In this document: positions 16,697 to 26,600 of the stretch, piece after piece
Numbering within the stretch: the stretch's first letter is position 1
Layout of the letters: each line of letters opens with the position of its first letter
Source: CAWIHS01 sp963836005
GTDB taxonomy: Bacteria; Pseudomonadota; Gammaproteobacteria; GRL18
Direction: 5' to 3'
Assembly: GCA_963836005.1 (NCBI GenBank)
Contig: CAWIHS010000004.1
Location: 558,001 to 622,000 of the forward strand
DNA length: 64,000 nucleotides
The notes under the pieces: generated by a model
Told to the model about the DNA's origin: nothing
Database searches by the model: none
The model's input: only the letters and a program-made list of their open reading frames with translations
Made by a program: the position numbers and the translations under genes

Positions 16697-18065
16697 TCAA
16701 ACAGCAATAGGCACGAGTTCTAATCCAAATTGTTTTGCTTTCTGCTTAAGATTTTTTACCATTCGATTTTTATGAGCCTCATTATATTCTTCCTGGCTTT
16801 GAGCTTTGTATGCTGTTTTATGTTTGATCATATTATAAAAAATGATAGCCACTTTTCTCGCAGTGGCATTGATTGCTTTTGGGGCACCCAGTCGTGCGCG
16901 TAATCTTCTGTAAAAAGCCCCTAAACCACTTTTTTAGGTTAAAGACATGTTTCGCCCGATTCTGAGTTTTGATGGTTTTACTGCTGAGTATTTTACCACC
17001 CGAAATTTTATTATTTGGACTCAACCCCATCCAGGAAACAAAGTGCTTTGCCGTTTACCATTTGTCCATATTGATACCTGTTTCAGATAATATTTTGAGA
17101 ATACTGTGTTCATCCAAACCATCAATTTCAGTTAAATCTGTTCCACATAATTCATGGAGATAATGGGTGACATTAAAATTCATCGCATTTTTGTTGTTTT
17201 TCTTCCGACGTTTTTTACTCGACAAAGGTGACTCAGGTGGTTGCTTTTTTAATTGAGAAAGACAATCCTCTATTGCTATATCGCAATCTCGCAACGTTTC
17301 ATGATAAAAATCATAAAGTTCTACCGCTTGCTTTAAAGTAAACAGATGTTCCTGGCGATAGTTGCCCATCAAAGACTGGGCAATAACCTCACAACTATTT
17401 TTGCAACGACCATCGCGATGGTTAGCTAATACTATCGCATCTCGCTCACCTGATAATATGGCTCGAATAATTCTCATGCCTGTCAGACGGGTAATATCAG
17501 TCACTACATTGTCGAGTAATAAATTCATCTGTCTCAATGATTTTTGCATGTGTTGAATGTGCGTTGCGATAGTAGAAACAAGTATCTCCCTCTGCCGCAT
17601 ATACGCTCGAAGTACACAATAGTCATCTTCCGGGCGAAAAGCACCGGCCAGTAGACCATAGGTATGGAGTTGTTGGATTCATTGACAATCCTTCACGTCA
17701 GTTTTTCGGCCCGATACATTCTTAACATGATGGGCATTCACCAAAATCACTTCCAATCCTCTGCTCTCAAGTATTTCAAATACAGGGATCCAGTAAATTC
17801 CAGTGGACTCCATTGCAACGGTTGTGATCCCTGTCCTCACCAACCAGTCTGCCATGGCTTCTAAATCACGGGTAAAACAACTAAAGCGTCTAACTGGATT
17901 TTCATCTAATGATGCAGGTACGGCAACATAATGTTCATGTGAGCCAATATCAATGCCTGCGGCAAATAAATTAATTTGCTCTAAATGTTTTTGGATCCTT
18001 TTTTTATTTGTTTTAGTATTCTTCTTGAGTTTCACTGAAAAATCTTCCATGCTTAAATTAAGCAT
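16697..18065 (-). pseudogene. Decayed IS110-family transposase
   Basis: Reading the minus strand from 18065, the first 128 residues hold the IS110 DEDD domain (A-A-G-I-D-I-G-S, M-E-S-T-G-I-Y-W, D-V-K-D-C-Q). A TGA then replaces the expected Trp codon (near 17680), and the same frame continues through the coiled middle to M-D-K-W, where a TAA interrupts at about 17055. The Transposase_20 part follows (M-G-L-S-P-N-N-K-I-S-G-G-K). A frameshift at about 16940 then moves the C-terminal residues (A-R-L-G-A-P-K-A-I-N-A-T) into another frame, ending at 16697. Two nonsense codons and one frameshift make it inactive. IS110 enzymes are recombinases guided by a bridge RNA. Confidence 0.92.
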
Positions 18066-18210
18066 GTCTGAACGTCAGATAATCGGTAAAACTACATTCT
18101 TCTAAACGGGGTCGCTATGCGCCACCAATGATGGAGTCGTTTATCTGTGCTCATGCTGAGTATCGAGTCGTGAACTTCAGTGCGCTTTCGAGCTTTATGT
18201 TCAGACATGC
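18062..18210 (-). other. Non-coding 5' region of the IS110 remnant with 12-bp inverted repeat
   Basis: GCATGTCTGAAC (18062-18073, overlapping the transposase start) has its exact inverse at 18199-18210. The enclosed 125 bp contain no frame of note. In IS110-group elements the bridge RNA is encoded in the non-coding end upstream of the transposase, so this is where one would be expected. I cannot demonstrate an RNA from sequence alone. Confidence 0.3.
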
Positions 18211-18460
18211 CTTTTAAATATAGCCGAATATTCTGTAATACCTACCCCATGTTACTTGTAGATGGTTGGCCGGCACGGGCTGGGATGCTGAGTAGTTACA
18301 AAAATTCGTGCTTTAAGTTGCGCGAGGGGGAGAAAAAAAGGACAACCTGAAATTGCTACAAACCCCAGGGGTAAACAACGACTGGGGTAAAAGAAGTAGG
18401 CTAAACAGCTGTAACAATTTGCAACAGAGCGCTTCAGTAGAAATAATTCAGACACAATCC

Positions 18461-18471
18461 AGTGCTATACT
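18461..18471 (+). promoter_or_regulatory. Possible extended -10 promoter
   Basis: AGTGCTATACT contains an extended -10 (TGnTATACT) about 120 bp upstream of the secreted-protein start at 18594. No convincing -35 is seen. A TTGACA also begins at 18471, with a poor -10 after it. The stretch 18300-18593 otherwise shows no gene. Confidence 0.3.
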
Positions 18472-18593
18472 TGACAACAAAAGAGAAAGAATTATGCAAG
18501 AGTTTAAGACCTGAAGGGGATAATAATTTTGTTCATTGCAGGATTAAACCTTTTTCAAAGATGGTACTCAGTCGTTTCAACAGGAGATATGAA

Positions 18594-19316
18594 ATGAAAC
18601 ATTTATTTAAACCTGCAATTTCTCTCGCCCTGGCTGTTGCCCTATGTGTATTTTACACTAATGCTGTTGCGTATGAAGCTGTAAACGATACGGCTGATAA
18701 TATCGGCTTGAACCAGTCTGAAGATGCGGATCTGGACAGGATCCAGCCTGATGACCCTGACCAGGACAGGTTCCAGTCTGATGACCCGGATCTGGACAGA
18801 CTTCAGGACGGTGACCAGACCGGAACGAGTGACGAAGGAAGTGAGGATATCTATGAGTATCTGTATGAGGAACCTCAATCCAGCCTGGGTGTGGCTGTGG
18901 ATGAGAACCTGCAACCTGTAGAAACTCAGACATATTTCCGAGCCTGGCTTGCTACCGTCGAGAATGTTATTGAGAACGGTGGCCTTTACCAGGGAGACCA
19001 GGTGCAACTGGGTTCAGAATTGAGTGTTGATAATGAAGATGTCGGCAAAACAGTTGAATGTCTGGTTGTGGTCCAATATAAAACCCATGAAGATGCAGAA
19101 GAACAGACATTCATGCTGACCGATAATAGCTGGGAAGTCTGGGGCGGCAAACTCGATGAATTGACCGGTGCAAATTGTCAACTGGGGGAAGTGCATCAGA
19201 TCATGGCGCTTGAAGGCGAGTTAATTTCCGGTGTATTTAAAATACATTTTGGTTATCAGTTTGAAACCGGAGGCATCGTTGCCAGTCCCGCAGTGCTAAT
19301 TTTTACAGTTCAATAA
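18594..19316 (+). CDS. Secreted acidic protein with short D-D-P-D repeats
   Basis: The ATG at 18594 is chosen because AGGAG (18582-18586) lies 7 bp upstream and the product then starts with a signal peptide (M-K-H-L-F-K-P, hydrophobic core, A-V-A-Y). The longer frame from 18462 lacks both. The 240-residue protein has a very acidic region with three D-D/P-D-x-D-R-x-Q units (about residues 44-73), an Asp/Glu/Gly linker, and a C-terminal beta-rich part of about 130 residues with a few conserved-looking Trp and two Cys. I do not recognise a family. It sits between two transposable elements, so it may be carried cargo or simply an isolated gene. A CCATACTG/CAGTATGG inverted repeat follows at 19340-19377. 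Confidence 0.6.
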   Translation: MKHLFKPAISLALAVALCVFYTNAVAYEAVNDTADNIGLNQSEDADLDRIQPDDPDQDRFQSDDPDLDRLQDGDQTGTSDEGSEDIYEYLYEEPQSSLGVAVDENLQPVETQTYFRAWLATVENVIENGGLYQGDQVQLGSELSVDNEDVGKTVECLVVVQYKTHEDAEEQTFMLTDNSWEVWGGKLDELTGANCQLGEVHQIMALEGELISGVFKIHFGYQFETGGIVASPAVLIFTVQ

Positions 19317-19552
19317 ATAAGCCGGGCCTGTCGATTTATCCATACTGTTGCAGGTCGCTAACAAGGCTTCAGTATGGTTAATCTTCACAGTAAAAGACTC
19401 AATTTCAGTCTGCGCCAAAGGTTAGTTGATATGTTTCATTGCCCTGATTGATTAATTTGTCTTTTGGAAACGGCCGACGGGATCATTATCCTCGACTGAA
19501 GAGATGCAATCCCATTTTTTATCTCATATCTATGTCTGTATCAATAAATAAA

Positions 19553-19858
19553 GTAACTACTCAGCGTATCTATAAGATCGTGCTTGCTGTCAGGTATTTA
19601 TTCCAGAAGACGCCGTAAATACATCCCTGGTCGTTCCCGGCTTCCTGCCTCCCACGGCACTTATACTTCCATGTATGTCGTAGGCTTGAATGTAGCATCC
19701 ATGCCACAAACACTTCTTCCACAAATACCTGATATCAAGCACTTAGTGCAATATTTCAAATACGCTTCTAAGTTACAAAAATATAAGTCTTTGAATTTTA
19801 TATGTTTGTAACTTTTTGACGGTTAGCCTTCCTGCGGCTTGATTTGCTGAGTAGTTAC
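19553..19858. mobile_element. Family-A MITE, 306 bp, with exact 8-bp target duplication
   Basis: Ends GTAACTACTCAGC and GCTGAGTAGTTAC; flanks TAAATAAA at 19545-19552 and 19859-19866. The last approximately 95 bp are the reverse complement of 16245-16341. The interior has the GAAGACGCCGTAAATAC module and the GGCTTGAATGTAGCATCCATGCC block found in other copies. A 75-codon frame inside is incidental. Confidence 0.9.
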
Positions 19859-19866
19859 TAAATAAA

Positions 19867-20238
19867 TAGAATTTTTTCGGCTATCCGCCTGATGTCGTTG
19901 ATCAGTGCGCATAGATATAATCATTTATTACTCTAAAGCATTTTTTAAGACTGATGTATATAGAACTATCTGCAAGATCGATATACATCCCCAAGCGCAG
20001 ATCTATCAGCTTATAAGACTTAAAGCAATGACAGCTTTTTATTGCTGTTTCTCTGTTTCCAGTCAGTTGCTGCGGTCTTGCAGTATAGAAACTGATAGAT
20101 ACCTTGAATAAAATCGTAACACATTGATTTTATAATATAATTTGGTTGGTTCGGCTGTGGTTTGATAGAAAAATGAGTTATTATATCGGTGTATTAAGAA
20201 TTTAGTCATAATGGGGTTATACTATAAGCTTAATCACA
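19867..20238. other. Non-coding stretch, nothing recognised
   Basis: About 370 bp of AT-rich sequence between two transposable elements. A 68-codon frame here has no ribosome site or recognisable product. I see no repeat, terminator or RNA gene. Confidence 0.5.
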
Positions 20239-20248
20239 GGGTAGTTAT

Positions 20249-20502
20249 CATAGGTTAGTTCTTAAGCAAAAATGTGGATGAATAATCGGGTATTTGTTCC
20301 AGAAGACGCCGTAAATATATCCCTATAGGCTTTCTATAGCCATCCCTGGCTATAGAAACTTGACCTACATGGACGAGACTTCGGCTCCTGCCTCTCGCAT
20401 GCATTTCCACCATCCATGGTGGTTATGCAGGGAATGCAGATGATGCAGGAGCAATCATCTGTCTTCCACAAATACCCGATTCTCCTTAAGTACCTATGTA
20501 TG
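20249..20502. mobile_element. Family-C MITE, 254 bp, uninterrupted copy
   Basis: Begins CATAGGTTAGTTCTTAAGC and ends CTTAAGTACCTATGTATG. It is flanked by GGGTAGTTAT (20239-20248) and TGGTAGTTAT (20503-20512), a 10-bp duplication with one mismatch. Its interior carries the GAAGACGCCGTAAAT and GCATGCATTTCCACCATCC modules also found in family A. CAT...ATG ends with 10-bp duplications are known from parts of the IS4 family (inference). It ends 34 bp before the TAXI gene and could influence its promoter. Confidence 0.85.
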
Positions 20503-20536
20503 TGGTAGTTATATTTATTCATCTGGTAGTCTTTTT

Positions 20537-21853
20537 ATGCTAAACAGTAGAAAACCTTCCTATAATGAACTGCTAAAATTTTTGATTCCGGCTGTCCTGC
20601 TGATCTTCCTAGCATTTTATGCAGCTTATCAATTTGTTTCCCCGGCACCCTCTCGAAATATAACCATTTCAGCAGGACCAGCTGATGGCAGTTATTATGA
20701 ATTTGCAAACAAATACAGTGATGCCCTGAAAAATGAAGATATAGAGCTTAAGGTATTAAAATCCACAGGTTCACGAGAAAACATTCAACGGCTTTTGAAT
20801 GAAGAAGTAGATATTGCCTTTGTACAGGGAGGAACTGAATTTAAGGATGAGCCGTTATATTCTTTGGGAAGTCTGTATTATGAGCCTTTATTGATATTTT
20901 ATAAGCGGGGACTGGCTGTGCGTTACCTGTCTGATTTGAAGAGTTTGAAAATTTCTATTGGTGAAGAGGGCAGCGGCACACGAATTTTAGCTCAGCAATT
21001 ATTACAAATTAATCATGTAAACGCTAACAATACAAAGTTTCTCTCACTAACTAACCAGGAAGCAGTGAGCCAACTAATGCAGGGGGATATTGATGTCGCA
21101 TTTTTTGTTACTGCGATAAATTCCTCTACCATTAAACCACTTTTTTCAGTTCCGGATATTAAACTCTTTGACATTCAAAGAGCTGCGGCTTACACCCGGG
21201 TTTTCCCTGCTTTATCCGCGATAATATTGCATCAGGGTATCCTGTCTTTTAATGAAAATATACCTGAGGAATCAGTGACTTTATTAGCGTCTACTGCCAA
21301 TCTGGTTGTAGATGAAGATTTCAATAAACCCCTCAGCATATTATTACTTCAGGCCATGCAAGAAAACCATGGAGAGACTGCCTTTTTTTCTGTTCCGCAG
21401 TTTTTTCCTAACCCCGAGTTAAGTGCATTCCCGGTAACTGATGTTGCACAGCGTTTTTATAAAAACGGCCCGCCTTTTCTGATGAAATATTTACCATTCT
21501 GGGCGGCAACGTTTGTAGACAGAATGATAGTCATGATCCTGCCTTTATTTGTCATTATTCTGCCGTTGATAAAAATTTTGCCGCCGTTGTACCGTTGGCG
21601 TATACGTTCAAAAATTTATTGCTGGTATAGAGAATTACAAAAAGTAGACGACTATGTCATTGGCCGGCAATTGAGCGAAGCAGAATTTAAACAAGTGAAT
21701 GACAAACTCGATGAAATCTGTATCCAGACCCGTAAAGTTGATACACCCTTGTCTTATGCTGACGAGTTATATAATTTACAGGTGCATATTGACCTGATAA
21801 GAAATATGACCCGGGCGAATAGAGCCGATAAACAGACTAATAATACAGATTAA
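20537..21853 (+). CDS. TAXI-family TRAP-type substrate-binding protein with C-terminal membrane segment
   Basis: 438 residues. An N-terminal membrane anchor (about 14-32) is followed by a TAXI/NMT1-like periplasmic binding domain beginning I-T-I-S-A-G-P-A-D-G-S-Y-Y (about 44-56) and containing D-I-A-F-V-Q-G-G. A second hydrophobic segment (about 328-350) and a charged cytoplasmic helical tail follow. Ordinary TAXI proteins are free periplasmic binders for TRAP transporters; this one is anchored at both ends and no TRAP permease gene is nearby. Its stop overlaps the tamA start (TAATG at 21851-21855), so expression is coupled to an outer-membrane assembly system. Ligand unknown. Confidence 0.82.
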   Translation: MLNSRKPSYNELLKFLIPAVLLIFLAFYAAYQFVSPAPSRNITISAGPADGSYYEFANKYSDALKNEDIELKVLKSTGSRENIQRLLNEEVDIAFVQGGTEFKDEPLYSLGSLYYEPLLIFYKRGLAVRYLSDLKSLKISIGEEGSGTRILAQQLLQINHVNANNTKFLSLTNQEAVSQLMQGDIDVAFFVTAINSSTIKPLFSVPDIKLFDIQRAAAYTRVFPALSAIILHQGILSFNENIPEESVTLLASTANLVVDEDFNKPLSILLLQAMQENHGETAFFSVPQFFPNPELSAFPVTDVAQRFYKNGPPFLMKYLPFWAATFVDRMIVMILPLFVIILPLIKILPPLYRWRIRSKIYCWYRELQKVDDYVIGRQLSEAEFKQVNDKLDEICIQTRKVDTPLSYADELYNLQVHIDLIRNMTRANRADKQTNNTD

Positions 21854-23631
21854 TGAACACTTACTATAATACGCAAAAGCACTGTGGTATTTTTATTGTC
21901 TGCATGCTTTTGTTATTTTCAGAGGGCCTGTTTGCCCAGCCAAAAGTTAAGGTTGAGATAGAAGGTATCAAGGATGATTTATTAAAAAATGCCAGAGTCT
22001 ATCTGCAGCTATTAGAAGAAAAAGATGATCCAAATTTAACCACAGACTGGATTCATAAGCTCTATAAACAGGGTAAAGAGGATATACGTAAAGCACTGCA
22101 GCCCTTTGGTTATTATCAGGTTGAGGTTCAGTCCAGCTTGAACCAGGACGATAAAGGAGTCTGGGAGGCCGTCTATAAAGTGTCACCAGGCCCGCAGGTC
22201 AGGATCTCCGAAATTGATATTCAATGGCAGGGCAGCGGTGCTGCGGAACCCGAATTACAACTGTTATTGCAAGACTTCCCTATTAAAAAAGGCGATCCGT
22301 TAAATCATCGATTATACGAAGATGAAAAATCCAGGTTATTAAAACGGGCAGCTTTGCTGGGATATCCTGAAGTTAAAACCATAGAGAAAAAAGTCCTTGT
22401 GGATCCAGTGAAGCAGACCGCAGAGATCCATTTACATCTTGATACCGGCGACCAGTTTTATATTGGCGAAATCAGAATAGATCAGAATATTTTATCGCCA
22501 AAACTTATTCATCGATATATCAGGAATATCCATCCCGGTGATCCTTATTCTCAGGAAACACTGCTTGAGCTTCAACAGGCATTGGCGACTTCAGGTTATT
22601 TTTCAATTGTAGACGTCAACCCAAAGTTTGCTGAAGCCAAAGAGCATCAGGTGCCTATCGAGGTAGATGTCAGTGCAGCCAAACGACATCGGTTTTCATT
22701 GGGTCTGGGCTATGATACGGATATTCAGTTCAATGGAACAGCACGCTGGCAAAATAGACGTTTAAACAGTCGGGGGCATAATTCTGATGTTTTGCTTAAA
22801 CTTGCGCAAAGAAAAAGTACTTTAAGGGGCAGTTACTGGATACCGGGATATTTCCCTCATAGCGATAAATTTGGTTTGATCACCAAATTTGAAACTGAAG
22901 AAACGGAAAGTACGGATAGAGATACTCTGGATATTGAAGGGGCGTATGTATTCGTCTGGAAGAATTGGGCATCGAAACTGTTTACAGAATATAAATTTGA
23001 ACGATTTGTCTCTGGATCTGAGCCTGAAACAACCACCAAATTACTCAGTGTCGGCGTGCTTACGAAAAAATCCGTGTTTGAAAAAAATGTTTTTCCGCGC
23101 AAAGGCTGGGGACTTTTTGCTGAAATCAGAGGCTCCCCGGGTACATTCTTATCAGACACCAGTTATTTTCGCTCCCATTTTAAATCCATTTTATATTTTC
23201 CTCTGGGAGATAAAGGGCGCTTCAATCTGCGTGGAGAACTGGGCCTGGCTGCGGTTAGCAATTTTGATAAGTATCCCAATTCATTACGGTTTTTTGCCGG
23301 AGGAGATACCAGTGTACGTGGTTATGAATGGAAATCTTTAGGGCCAGAAGATAGCAGCGGTGAAGTCATCGGCGGTAAGAACGTTGTTACTGCCAGTATA
23401 GAATATGATCATAGAATACTTGAAGATTGGGTAGGTGCGGTTTTTATGGATGCGGGTAATGCCTTTAATGATAATCTGGACAAGATATATACCGGGGCAG
23501 GTGTCGGTGTCAGATGGCTGTCTCCTATTGGCAGTGTACGGATGGATTTTGCCTGGCCGCTGGATCAGGATGATGAAGATTTGACATTTTCATCGCTGAG
23601 AATACATTTTGGTTTTGAGGTCATGTTGTGA
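21853..23631 (+). CDS. tamA: Translocation and assembly module protein TamA
   Basis: 592 residues with a signal peptide (cleavage near L-F-A-Q, residue 29), three POTRA-like repeats (about 30-270) and a C-terminal Omp85 16-strand barrel. The barrel has the conserved V-R-G-Y motif near residue 495 and a C-terminal beta signal ending in a hydrophobic residue. TamA sits in the outer membrane and works with TamB to assemble or supply outer-membrane components. The tamB GTG overlaps its stop codon (GTGA at 23628-23631), confirming an operon. Confidence 0.93.
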   Translation: MNTYYNTQKHCGIFIVCMLLLFSEGLFAQPKVKVEIEGIKDDLLKNARVYLQLLEEKDDPNLTTDWIHKLYKQGKEDIRKALQPFGYYQVEVQSSLNQDDKGVWEAVYKVSPGPQVRISEIDIQWQGSGAAEPELQLLLQDFPIKKGDPLNHRLYEDEKSRLLKRAALLGYPEVKTIEKKVLVDPVKQTAEIHLHLDTGDQFYIGEIRIDQNILSPKLIHRYIRNIHPGDPYSQETLLELQQALATSGYFSIVDVNPKFAEAKEHQVPIEVDVSAAKRHRFSLGLGYDTDIQFNGTARWQNRRLNSRGHNSDVLLKLAQRKSTLRGSYWIPGYFPHSDKFGLITKFETEETESTDRDTLDIEGAYVFVWKNWASKLFTEYKFERFVSGSEPETTTKLLSVGVLTKKSVFEKNVFPRKGWGLFAEIRGSPGTFLSDTSYFRSHFKSILYFPLGDKGRFNLRGELGLAAVSNFDKYPNSLRFFAGGDTSVRGYEWKSLGPEDSSGEVIGGKNVVTASIEYDHRILEDWVGAVFMDAGNAFNDNLDKIYTGAGVGVRWLSPIGSVRMDFAWPLDQDDEDLTFSSLRIHFGFEVML

Positions 23632-26600
23632 AAAAATGGCTGCTGAATTTTTTTTCACGTCTGCTCAAAACAGTATTTATTCTGACACTGCTGCTGGGTG
23701 TATTTGCCGGGTGGTTATTAGGAACTCACAGCGGTCTGCAATGGCTGGTAGCATCTAGCCATACATGGATACCTGGAACACTGACAATTAAACAGATAAC
23801 AGGCGATCTTGCAGGTCACCTTGAACTGGCCGGGCTGCATTATCAAAATAATGATCTGAAATTACGCATTGATAAGGCGCTATTCATCTGGAAGCCCAGG
23901 GCTTTACTGCAAAAGACGCTGGAAATAAACACTTTTCAACTGCAAAACGTCTATTTTAAACCGCTTAACCAGAACCCCGAGCCAGAAGAGCATGAACAAT
24001 CTTCAAGCAAAGATACTCTGGCTGAAATAAACCTGCCTTTGATTATTAAACTGGACCAGTTTTTGGTGCAGAATATTGAAATCGCAACTGTAATGGAAAC
24101 ACAGCCGGGTGCTGAGCTGACTGTGATCAATGAAATCACTCTGTCTGCTCACTGGTACCAGACGTTACTTGAGGTTCACAAGTTGCATGTCCGCGCACCA
24201 GAATATGCCTCGCAATCTTCGGGCGCTGTCCATACCTTCGGGCAGTGGCCTATGGATTTTGAGCTTGAACTGCATGCAGCATTCAATGATATACCTGAAT
24301 TAACAACCACTGGAACGGTTAAGGGAGATTTGCAGCTACTGAGCATCAAGCAACGAAGCATTGATAACGACGAAAAATCACTGTATGTGGATGTAGAGGC
24401 GCAGTTCACTGATCTATTATCAGATCTGCACTGGCGTTCCCGACTTGACATCAGACAATTTCCACTGGGTCTATGGGTCACTGATTCTACAGAAAAATTC
24501 AATCTTACTACGGATATTGACGGTGATCTTACACAATTGCAGCTTAAAAACCTGAAGGGAACTATTTTTAAAGGCAGTGTTGATCTGGATGGACAATTAA
24601 CCTATTCACCTTTGGCCTGGCAAACTAGCGTGACTGCCAGGGGAATTGATCCTGCCGGTTATCATGCAGAATTTCCAGGTAATATTGATTTACGCGGCAG
24701 GGTGGACGGCCAATGGCAAGATGATCAACTGCAATTGTTGATTAATTTACAGCAACTTTCCGGAACATTGAGCGAGCAGCCTGTGACCGGCAGTGGCAAA
24801 TTTAAAATGATTGACGAGAAAATGTTTTTTGAGCAGATCGCTTTAGCCAGCGGTAAAAACAGGGCTAATATTCATGGTGAGCTGGGAGAAAATTACACTC
24901 TGAAATGGGACCTGGATATTCCTGATTTGGATGCTTTATTACCAGGTGCCAGGGGAATTATTCAGGGTCAGGGAAATATTAAAGGAACTGCTGCAGTTCC
25001 TGTTATGATAGGACAATTAAAGGGCAGTCAGCTTAACTATCAAAGCTACTCGACGCAGACGTTAAATATTGATTTTGATATTAATACTGATCCCGGGCAG
25101 CAATCTAACATAACTGCTGCTGCAAACACCGTTATTTTAGATAAAGAAACAATTCGCGCTATAGATTTCCAGCTCAGGGGGCCGATTGATAGACATGTTA
25201 TTGAATTTTCTGCAGAACATGAACTGGGCAAACTACAGCTATTGGCCAAGGGCGGCTATATTAAAACATTGCCTAATGATCCTGCAGCAAACACATCCTC
25301 CTGGCAGGGCAATGTGCAAAAATTAGAACTTTCTGGCAGCCAGTTCGGGGTGTGGAAATCAGTCACACCAGCAAAGCTTGTGCTGTCTCGGGAAACAGTA
25401 AAACTGGCTCCTTTATGCCTTAAGGAACAGCGCACGGAACTCTGTTCAAATATAGATCTCTACCAGAGTAAAGGTCGAGCTGACATCCAGTTGAAAAATT
25501 TTTCTTTGGCTCGGCTTCAACCCTATTTACCGCAAGATATTACTCAACTTGATGGAGCAGTGGATGCTGATATAAAACTGGATTTTGGTCAGACCTTAAA
25601 CGCCGATGTAAATGTGCTGCTTGAGGCAGGCAACTTAACTTATCTGGCGGATGAAACTCATCAGGTACGGTTGCGCCATCAGGGAGGATATATCAAAGCA
25701 CTACTGGATGAGAGTGAACTGGCTGCAGAATTTAAATTGTCTGTCGGCGATAATGGTGCGAATGGCAAGGTTTCCCTGCCGAGAAAATCTCTGCAACAGG
25801 AAGCCGCCAAAGCACCGTTGAGTGGTGACATTTTTGTGCATGTTAAAGAATTGGGATTGCTGACTGCATTTGTGCCCCAGATCAGGGAAGTAGATGGTGA
25901 TATTTTAGCTCAGCTGAAAATTCAGGGGGTTATAGCTGAACCCCGAATTTCAGGCCACGCAACCTTAACTTCCAATCATGCATATATTCCAGAAGCCGGT
26001 ATTCATCTCAACAAAACGCATTTTGAATTTATTGCAACTGGAAGTCCAGTTGTTTCAATAACCGGTCAATCGCATTCCGGTGACGGTGTGATTAATTTGC
26101 AGGGTAAGCTGGTTCTGGATGCCGAACAACACTGGCCTATTAGTTTAGCTTTGAGCGGAGATAAGTTTCTCGCTGTGAATTTGCCGCAAGCGCAGATCCA
26201 GCTGTCTCCAGATATGGAATTAAAGTATTCTGAACAGGGTCTGGTTATCAGAGGTCAGATCGTCATTCCACGAGCTGAAATTACTCCGCGCACGATTCCC
26301 GAAGGATCTTATGATATCTCATCGGATGTGGTTATTATCAGTGATAAAAATCCAACCGGGGAAGTTCGGGCATCGGCTGTCATCGATGCCAAAGTGAAAG
26401 TTTTGCTGGGTGAGAATGTGCATATCAAAGGTTTGGGTTTAAATGCTTTTCTTGTGGGCCAAATGACAGTAACGCAAAAGCCTCAGCAACTGCCTACTGC
26501 CAATGGTGAAATGAAAATTGTCTCCGGCACTTACCGGGCTTTGGGGCAAAATCTGACCATCAATGAGGGACGTTTATTTTATGCTGGTGGTTTGCTGGAT

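Larger units (their letters stand above)
16245..18299. mobile_element. Composite 2055-bp element with family-A ends and 8-bp target duplication
   Basis: The outer ends are GTAACTACTCAGC (16245-16257) and GCTGAGTAGTTAC (18287-18299). They are flanked by an exact 8-bp direct repeat AAAAATTC (16237-16244 and 18300-18307). The left 95 bp match, in reverse orientation, the right arm of the element at 19553-19858. Next comes a sub-element with GTAACTTAGAAGCGTA ends (16327-16663), interrupted by a family-B MITE, then a decayed IS110 transposase. Either a family-A element landed first and collected insertions, or the whole unit moved once as a block; the duplication alone cannot tell which. Confidence 0.8.

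Noticed and set aside
17679..17681. UGA read as Trp in the IS110 transposase (recoding)
   Set aside because: A second stop (TAA) and a frameshift follow in the same gene, and intact genes here use TGA as a stop, so decay explains it.
19584..19811. 75-codon open frame
   Set aside because: Inside a family-A MITE; the same translated words recur in other copies on either strand because the DNA repeats, not because of coding.
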